NCBI GenBank assembly: GCA_028571685.1
Contig: CM053162.1
Span: 9,428,001-9,492,000, forward strand
Length of the DNA stretch: 64,000 nt
Direction: 5' to 3'
Source: Heterohyrax brucei
Lineage: Eukaryota; Chordata; Mammalia; Hyracoidea; Procaviidae
The position numbers and the translations under genes are program-made. Under the pieces are notes generated by a model, which worked only from the letters and a program-made list of their open reading frames with translations, had not been told where the DNA came from and ran no database searches. Shown piece by piece: positions 57,370 to 64,000 of this stretch; positions within the stretch are counted from its first letter, which is position 1; each line of letters opens with the position of its first letter.

Positions 57370-57525
57370 GTCTTCAGTTTTCTCTTATCTAAAAGGAGGC
57401 ACTAAGTTGTTATGAATAAGAAATAATACAAGTAAAATCCTTAACAAAATGCTTCTATATAGTTAATGCTAGGTGGTGGCTATTATTATCCTATTATTAA
57501 CACGTGTCAGGCACTTACTAAGTTA
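57370..57525 (+). repeat. MIR
   Basis: 'ttcagttttctcttatctaa', 'atgaataagaaataatacaa', 'ggtggctattattatcctat'. Confidence 0.75.
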
Positions 57526-57535
57526 AAAAAAAAAA

Positions 57536-57680
57536 AAAACTTTCACTGCCATCGAGTCAATTACAGTTTGTTGCAAAGAACTGTCTCATACAGTTTCCAA
57601 AGAGTGCCTAGTGGATGTGAACTGCTGACCTTCTGGTGAGCAGCCACAGCGCATAGCCACCATGTAGCCAGGGCTTCCAA
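57536..57680 (-). repeat. AfroSINE
   Basis: 'aactttcactgccatcgagt', 'tgaactgctgaccttctggt', 'gcatagccaccatgtagcca'. Confidence 0.85.
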
Positions 57681-57782
57681 AGATCAATTCAAGTCTTACC
57701 GCGCACTTGAAAAGACAGTCAGTCAGTGCAATATCAGAACCCATGAGGCCTGCCAGAGTGTACAAGGTGGAGCATCAACCCC

Positions 57783-58300
57783 TGTCCCAGTCATCTGACA
57801 CTGCTCTAATAGAAATACCGCAGTGGGAGGCATTAGCAAAAAGTTTATTCTTATACAGTCCAGTAGGTTGGAAGGCCAAATTCAAGGTGCTGGTTTCAGG
57901 GGAATACACTCTCTCTCTGTCAGCTGTGAAACAGCTTATGTTGCATCACTTTTTCTTTGATCTAAAAGTATTCAAGCACAGGAATCTCAGGTCCAAAAGA
58001 CACACTCTGCTCTCAATACTGCTTTTTTGGTGGTATGAGGTCCCCAACTGTCTGTTTTCCTTGTCTTTCATCTCACGTAGGATAAAAGGTTGTGCAAGAC
58101 ACACTCCAAGGAAACTTCCTTTACTTTGACTCAGGGAGGTAATCCTCTTTGACATAATCAAGTTTATTAGCCACAGGCAGAGATTAGGGTTTACAGCATA
58201 GGAAAATCACAAAATGGAGCCCAATCACAAAATACGGGGAATCATGGCCCAGCCAAATTGTTACACACATTTTGGAGGAGACACAATTCAATCCATGACA
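57783..58300 (-). repeat. MaLR/MLT-like solo LTR
   Basis: 518 bp; complement starts 'tgtcatggattgaattgtgt' and ends 'gatgactgggaca'. Flanking 5-mers 'acccc' and 'accac' match at 4 of 5. A 140-aa plus-strand frame inside is incidental. Confidence 0.87.
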
Positions 58301-58921
58301 ACCACCAAAGCTGAGCATCATTCCTGGGGACAGTGCTGAAAAGGGGCAGACAAGTACAAAGTAACTGAAGTACTCCAGGTGAGACAGGATGCTGGCCTGA
58401 AAGAAAGAAGCAGCCGTGCAATGGAAAGGAAGTATAGATGCTAATGATATTTATGAGGTAATAGAATCAAGGCATGTGGTTAAATGAATGATTAGGTGCT
58501 GGTCCAAGCTGGTGGAACCTGGTGGGCACGGGTGGAGAAGAGTCTTTATCTATGCACATTCAAGAGCCATCCGTGGGTTAGTTCTAACTAAGACAATGCA
58601 AGTGTATGGGTCTCTAAGCTAAGTGTATGAAATGAGCCCAGCAGAGCCCTCCAAGGAGCATCAACTTTTCAGAGGTAGAAGAGGAAGGTGAGCTCATGGG
58701 GGACTCTGAAAGGGAACACGTAAGATCAGAAGAGATTGGCACAGACACAGCCAGGGAAACAGAAAGGGGAATATTCTTTATAGTCTTAGTGTCCAACTTC
58801 TGGTAGATATGTAAATGATGTCTATGGACTAAATAAGTGAATACTATATTTAAACTTAAGCTGAAGGCATGAAGGCCATTCAGAACATACCTAGTATTTT
58901 ACCCTAATTTAGTCTTTTATC
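58301..58921. other. Unassigned sequence
   Basis: No gene or repeat recognised. Confidence 0.4.
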
Positions 58922-59312
58922 ACCCATCTTTCAGTCTGTCATGCTGTGGTGGCTTGTGTGTTGCTGTGATGCTGGAAGTTATGCCACTGGTATTTCAAAT
59001 ACCAGGAGGGCCACTCACATTAGAGTGGTTTCATAGGAGCTTCCAGACTAAGACAGATTAGGAAGAAAGACATGGAGATCTACATCCAAAAATTAGCCAA
59101 TGAAAAACCCTATTAATCACAACAGAATACGTTGGGTTGCTAGAAGACAAGCATCTTAGGTTGGAAGGCACTTAAAATACACAGTAGCAGCAACAAATGA
59201 GTTAAACATACCAACAATCCTGGTGATGGTGCAGGACCAGTCAGTGTTTCATTCCGTTGTACATGGGGTCACCATGAGTTGGAGCAAACTTGATGGTAAC
59301 TAACAACAAATA
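58922..59312 (+). repeat. Internally deleted RTE derivative
   Basis: About 250 bp of RTE 5' end ('gtgtgttgctgtgatgctgg', 'agcttccagactaagacaga', 'cttaggttggaaggcactta') is joined directly to about 115 bp of RTE 3' end ('caacaatcctggtgatggtg', 'gtacatggggtcaccatgag', 'aactaacaacaaa'). The whole coding region is missing. Confidence 0.85.
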
Positions 59313-59319
59313 CAGTCTT

Positions 59320-59760
59320 CGGGGTATTTAAGATCAGAGAGAAAGGACACTTAGCGTTTGAGAAGAGCCGGGAAAAAAACAAAGAAGCTGACTAAACGCT
59401 AATCCACGAACGAGGCACAACAGGACAGCATACATTGCATCAGGACTACCTGAAAAGAACCAGGGGAACCAACGGACCAAACAGCTTCAGGACAACTGGG
59501 GACTTGGTATTATAAGTGCACCCGGGGACAACAGCCTCAGCTATACAGTGTTCTGGTCAACAGTGTGGAACCTAAATTAAACCAAGCCTCAAGAACTAAC
59601 TTCTGGTTTACAGAAAATATAGGAGAAAGTGGGCATGGAGGTGAGGAAAGTAAAAGGCAGCAGGAGAAAAACATTAGAGAATTAAATTTGGTGTGAAAAC
59701 CTTGATTGAATTAGTTGAAAGACATTCTTGAAAGCACTGGGAAAAATTGAAAATGAATTA
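59320..59760. other. Unassigned sequence
   Basis: Nothing recognised. Confidence 0.4.
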
Positions 59761-59765
59761 GCTAT

Positions 59766-60221
59766 TGTCTTAGTCACCTGGTACTGCTCTAACGGAAAAT
59801 ACCACGAGTGGAAGGTTTCATGTAGAGAAGCTTTATTGAGACAGTCCGGTAAGCCGCAAATCCATTCATAAATTGTAAGTCCATGCAGAATGAGAGATCA
59901 TCACAGTCCGGTAGGCTGAGTCCACATTCAGTGAGAGCATCTCGGCACAGGAACCTTGGGTCCAAAGGACGTGCTCTGCTCTCGGTGCTTCTCTCTCGGT
60001 GGTATGAGGTTCCCAACTTCCTCTGCTCACTTCTCTCCCTTATATTCCACAAGCTTGTAGCTTGGGTCCTGCCTCACTAACACAACTGCAAACCATTCTT
60101 CATCATCAGTATCACAGAGGCAGGATTCACAACACATGGGAGGAAGAGCACCATGTTGGAACGCCAAACCAATTCAAATCAACACATACATTTTTGGGGG
60201 GACACAATTCAATCCATGACA
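59766..60221 (-). repeat. MaLR/MLT-like solo LTR, perfect 5-bp duplication
   Basis: 456 bp, TG...CA on the minus strand ('tgtcatggattgaattgtgt' to 'ccaggtgactaagaca'). 'gctat' flanks it exactly at 59761-59765 and 60222-60226, the size expected for ERVL/MaLR. Confidence 0.95.
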
Positions 60222-60226
60222 GCTAT

Positions 60227-60545
60227 CATAGGCTTTCATAGAATTACTCACTTCTTAAGTGTGATAATGGCATTGCGCACATGTAGAAGATCATCGCTTT
60301 TGATTTTCCTACTCTCAGCATGTATCTTAGTAAATGGTTGTTGATCCAGCTCTTCTCAAATTATCTCCTTAATTACTCCTTAGGAAATACATGCAGAAAT
60401 ATCTGGGATGGAGGGGAACATCAGGATGTCTGCAACTTCCAAATGATTCGGCAAGATGTAATAAAGCCTCTCTACAAAAGAGATGAAGTAAATATGATAA
60501 AATATTCATACTTCAGGTAGAGGATAAGGAGGCCTAGCAGTATAA
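60227..60545. other. Unassigned sequence
   Basis: Nothing recognised. Confidence 0.4.
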
Positions 60546-60547
60546 AT

Positions 60548-60740
60548 CAGGAGGCATTCAATAGCACAATTGCTAACAGAAAGATTCGCAGCTAGAAACC
60601 ACTCAGTAGCCCCCAGGGAAAAAGACCTGCCAACCTTCTCCAATAAAGACCACAGCCTAGAAAACCCTATGGAACAGTCTACTCTGTCACATGAGTCTCT
60701 GTGAGTCAGAATCCATTCAACAGCACTTTAACAACAAGTA
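60548..60740 (+). repeat. AfroSINE, longer variant
   Basis: 'attgctaacagaaagattcg', 'ataaagaccacagcctagaa', 'accctatggaacagtctact', 'tgagtcagaatccattcaac' and an aac-rich tail. Confidence 0.88.
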
Positions 60741-61104
60741 TAGGATATATGAATGCTCATTACACTACTCTTCTAAGTTTTGTACATCTGATTTTCTTCA
60801 TAGTCAAAGTTCAGGAAAAGAATAATATATACAGTCTCTTGAACTTTATAGATTCCTCTCCCATAATAAGCAGCTCTACAATATCCAGAAAGCAAGGACT
60901 CCACTGACCTCCAAGAAACCGGGCAAAAGTCAAGAGGCCAGATCGGAGAAGTCCAAAAGAAATGGGACACACATTTCTCATTTTTCAAAATGTCATAGAA
61001 ACAACTATGAGAAAAACCACCTAGTGACATTTCAACACAGATTAGAAAAACAATGAAAATTCTTTGTTATTTCTTAAAGTGATATAATTTATGCCTAGTT
61101 TAGA
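60741..61104. other. Unassigned sequence
   Basis: Nothing recognised. Confidence 0.4.
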
Positions 61105-61345
61105 GCAGTAAATAGCTGACATTTGCTAAGTACTTACTACATGCCAGGCACCGTACCAAACGTTCTATTTGCTGTCTCATTGTTTTGTGCCCATGAGGCC
61201 ATCATGGCAACCCTATGCATTATGGAGTAGAACTGTTCCACAGGATTTTCTTGGCTATAATCTTTACAGAAACAGAACTCAAATAGCTATATGAGGTAAG
61301 TACTATCATTCCCCTCTTTTTAGATAGAACAGCCAAACTTGTATC
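61105..61345 (-). repeat. MIR split by AfroSINE
   Basis: Before: 'tttgctaagtacttactaca', 'tgccaggcaccgtaccaaac'. After 61276: 'agctatatgaggtaagtact' and 'ctctttttagatagaacagc'. Confidence 0.85.
61176..61276 (-). repeat. AfroSINE fragment, longer variant
   Basis: 'ccatcatggcaaccctatgc', 'gagtagaactgttccacagg', 'cttggctataatctttacag'. Confidence 0.85.
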
Positions 61346-61517
61346 CTCCCACTCAAAGGTCTCAGCTCATACTCAGCATGCTTATCTATCCCTGACTCTC
61401 ATGACCATTTCCTACCCTCACCTTTCAGGAGCTCCACACCCACTGGACAAGATGCCACAATATCCTTTAGGGTTTCCTTAACCACTGCCCATACCTCTGT
61501 CAAAAGCGCCCCCCCAA

Positions 61518-61675
61518 AAAAACACATTGCCATGGAGTTGATTGCGACTCCTAGCAACACTATAGGACAGTACAGAACTGCCACATAGGGTTTCCAAGGA
61601 CTTTCTGATAGATTCCAACTACTAACCTTTTGATTAGCAGTCAAACTCTTAATAACTGCATGACCAGGACACAAT
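61518..61675 (-). repeat. AfroSINE
   Basis: 'cacattgccatggagttgat', 'ggacagtacagaactgccac', 'aaccttttgattagcagtca'. Confidence 0.92.
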
Positions 61676-61829
61676 CTTTGTAAATAGTGCTTGTAAGTTA
61701 TCCTAATTTGAGTGTATTATCTACTCCCTGCAGACAGAGAGTGACTGCAGAAGATGAATTCTATCTAGAAGGAAGAAAGATGGTCAGGAACCCCAGTAGA
61801 TACAGAAGTCAGCTTGAAACATGAAAGAC

Positions 61830-62535
61830 AAATTGGCAAAACTCTGGGCACAATAAAACCACTTTGGAAAACAATTTGGAATCAACTGCCAATTAAGATG
61901 AAGACGAACTATAACCTAGAAATTCCATTCCTAAAAACTCGCATATACGTGCACAGGAAAGCATGAGCAAGAATTTTTTAGCAGTATTGTTTGTAGCAAA
62001 ATACCAGAAACACTTAAATGCACATCTATATGCACATTTATATGCAGATATGCATTTACATGCATATATATGCATATTTATACACACATAATGAAGTAAT
62101 ATACTAAACTGAAAAACATGTGAACTAGATCTACATGTATCTAAATGACTGATTTCCACAAGCGTAATGTTCAGCCAAGTTGTAGAAGAGTGCCTATAAA
62201 GAGCTAAAGAGCTACCCTGTGTAGACAGCTAAAACACCTGCAAAGCAAACTCTTTTTTTTGCATTTCAAATTTGCAAACTCTGGCTTATTCAAGGATGCA
62301 GATATATGGAGTACAAGAATAAAGGAATGCCTGGAGATAATAAAAATGAAGTATGAGATAATGGTTACCTTTGGCAGAAGACAAAAGGGCATGGCTTGGA
62401 GAAGAAGCCACCAGGAGTTCAACTTTGTTGGGGACGTTTTATTCCTAAAACTGGGTGATTAGTATCTGAGTTTCATTATTCTTTGTATTTTCATATCTCT
62501 AATAATAAAAAATAAAAAATAAATTTAAAAAAAAC
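61830..62535 (+). repeat. Old L1 (L1M-like), ORF2 end and 3'UTR
   Basis: 'ccactttggaaaacaatttg', 'tagaaattccattcctaaaa', 'gtgcacaggaaagcatgagc', then a 3'UTR ending in an A-rich tract (62500-62535). A tgcata-rich simple stretch lies at 62020-62090. Confidence 0.8.
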
Positions 62536-62956
62536 TCTGGTGGTTTCCAGGGAAAGCAAAGAGCCAGGTGGGTTACTGACTCCCCTGCCAGACTTTTATT
62601 CCCTCTTCATCCTTCTTTGCCCTTTAACATTCAAAATAACTTAAGTCATCAGAGGTTTCTGACAGTAGGTTCATTTGGTTGCAGGGTGGTTCCTGGACCC
62701 AACTCCCTGCCCTGAAATCCTCAGTTCCATTAGGAAACATGCCAAGAATCCAACCCAGTGACTGGGTTTCTCCTTAACAGAACCTGTAGGAATCTAGAAC
62801 AATTTGGGATTTTGTTAAAAGGTCTACTAGGAACCAAGAAACACTGCCTCAAGAACATGCTCCAAAGTCATTGCAAGAAATCTTTCAGGGCAAAACAAAG
62901 GAGCAGATAATTACCAACCAGCCTTACTGAAAAACCCTAACAAGGATTCCTCAAGT
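62536..62956. other. Unassigned sequence
   Basis: Nothing recognised. Confidence 0.4.
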
Positions 62957-63705
62957 AGAGCATAACAGTTAAGGGCTGAGTTCTGGAACAAAGTGAACTT
63001 CAACTTGAATCCTGAACCTGCCACTCACCAGGATTAGACTGCACAAGCCACTGCACATTTTGAAACCAGCTTCAGCATCAGTAAACCTGCATTGGTAAGC
63101 TCCCTGAGGGCTGTTGTGAAGACAAATTTGGGTAATTATGTGGATTAAGACAGTGTCTATCACAGATTGAACTATACCCCCCAAAAAAATGTGGACATCA
63201 ATTTGCTGTGATATGACCCACTATTGTATGATTGTCTACCATTTTGTCATTTGATAGGATTTGTCTATGTGTTGTAAATTCTACCACTATGATTTAATCA
63301 GGTGGATTAGTAGCAGTTACACTGATGAGGTCTACAAGATTGGATAGTACTTTATGCCAATCTCTTTTGAGGTATAAAAGCAAGTGCTGAACAGAGAGAC
63401 ATGAGAACCGCATTCCAATGAGAAAGCAGTGCCAGGAGCAGAGTACATCCTTTGTACCTGAGGTTCCTGCTCTGAGATGCTTCCAGACTAAGAGAAGACT
63501 GATGATGATGACCTTTCTCCAGATTTGACAGAAAGAGAGACTTCCACTGCTGCTGATGCCCTGAATTTGGACTGACAACCTACTAAACTGCAAGAGCATA
63601 AACTTCTGTGTTAAAGTCATCCACTTGCGGTATTTCTGTTACTGCACAGCTAGATGACTAAGACAATGCCTATGACAGAGAAGTGTCATCATAGCTCAGA
63701 AAAGA
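62957..63705 (+). repeat. MIR split by a MaLR-like LTR
   Basis: Before: 'agcataacagttaagggctg', 'aacttgaatcctgaacctgc', 'agcttcagcatcagtaaacc', 'tgtgaagacaaatttgggta'. After the LTR: 'caatgcctatgacagagaag' continues the MIR core. Confidence 0.8.
63158..63665 (+). repeat. MaLR/MLT-like LTR
   Basis: 508 bp from 'tatcacagattgaactatac' (decayed start) to 'gctagatgactaagaca'. 'gaggtataaaagcaagtgct' contains a TATA-like box and 'gagcataaacttctgtgtta' a decayed polyadenylation region. Flanking 5-mers 'gtgtc' and 'atgcc' match only partly. Confidence 0.87.
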
Positions 63706-64000
63706 TAAGGTCTCTCATTCCTCTCGGGTTTTTGTTTTTTCTTTTCCTAAATTTTATTTCATCATTGTTGAGAATTTGCACAGCAAAACTACACCAATAT
63801 GGCAGCTTCTAAACTGTACATTTTAGTAACACTGATTACAGTTCCATCTCTCATGTACTGATGGATGGTCCAGAAACACCCACTGACCCCCCGTGGTGTC
63901 CAGGCCCAGGCCAGGTTCTGTGTGTAAACCCTAACTCAGGCCCAGAATCTATGACTGCAGTGCCTTCTGGGACACAGCTTTTCAGGAGGTCACAACATCT
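63706..64000. other. Unassigned sequence, possible repeat edge
   Basis: 63720-63850 ('ttgagaatttgcacagcaaa', 'aactgtacattttagtaaca') has the feel of an interspersed repeat but I cannot name the family. Confidence 0.35.

Noticed and set aside
57707..58129. 140-aa plus-strand frame
   Set aside because: It lies across an antisense LTR and part of its flank; not a gene.
62020..62090. tgcata-rich repeats as a candidate array
   Set aside because: Irregular short simple repeat; no regular spacers or CRISPR-like structure, and the genome is mammalian.

Overview
The window is mammalian nuclear DNA with almost no host coding potential. The many AfroSINE copies (a short tRNA-derived repeat whose 3' tail is shared with an RTE LINE) together with BovB-type RTE LINEs point to an afrotherian genome, most likely an elephant, sirenian or hyrax relative. 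I found no convincing host exon, no tRNA or rRNA gene and no CRISPR array. What can be read is a dense, layered record of transposable elements; every LINE and retroviral reading frame I examined is broken or truncated.

Layout. 1-5.4 kb: unassigned sequence, several AfroSINEs, two MIRs (one split by a nested pair of AfroSINEs) and an old L1. 5.45-12.84 kb: a near full-length L1 (5'UTR, ORF1, ORF2, 3'UTR) with an AfroSINE stub and a second L1 3' end inside ORF2. 12.85-13.3 kb: older L1. 13.53-16.68 kb: nearly complete antisense RTE LINE with a readable YADD box. 16.8-19.3 kb: old L1 3'UTR split by an AfroSINE, a striking 83-bp-arm hairpin, an RTE 5' fragment and an L1 head. 19.4-23.5 kb: ERVL-type endogenous retrovirus pol (protease, RT, integrase, dUTPase remnants). 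23.5-27.1 kb: L2, AfroSINE, MIR and unassigned DNA.

27.17-45.68 kb: two related LTRs bracket AT-rich sequence, which I read as one decayed gammaretrovirus-like provirus torn apart by three L1s, a MaLR-like LTR, a palindromic mariner and SINEs. One of these L1s interrupts what looks like the env transmembrane region. 45.7-50.7 kb: MIR, an L1 head flanked by 17-bp direct repeats inside an AfroSINE, LTR pieces and a second palindromic mariner inside a MIR. 50.68-54.09 kb: second antisense RTE. 54.4-57.2 kb: AfroSINE, L2 and a tRNA-Gly-headed SINE carrying an RTE insertion. 57.5-64 kb: AfroSINEs, MaLR-like solo LTRs (one with a perfect 5-bp duplication), an internally deleted RTE derivative, MIRs and an old L1.

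How the parts relate. AfroSINE, the tRNA-Gly SINE and the deletion derivative share the 3' tail of RTE, consistent with mobilisation by the RTE enzyme. Boundaries were set by eye from internal comparison of copies and from target-site duplications; many are approximate to about 10-20 bp.
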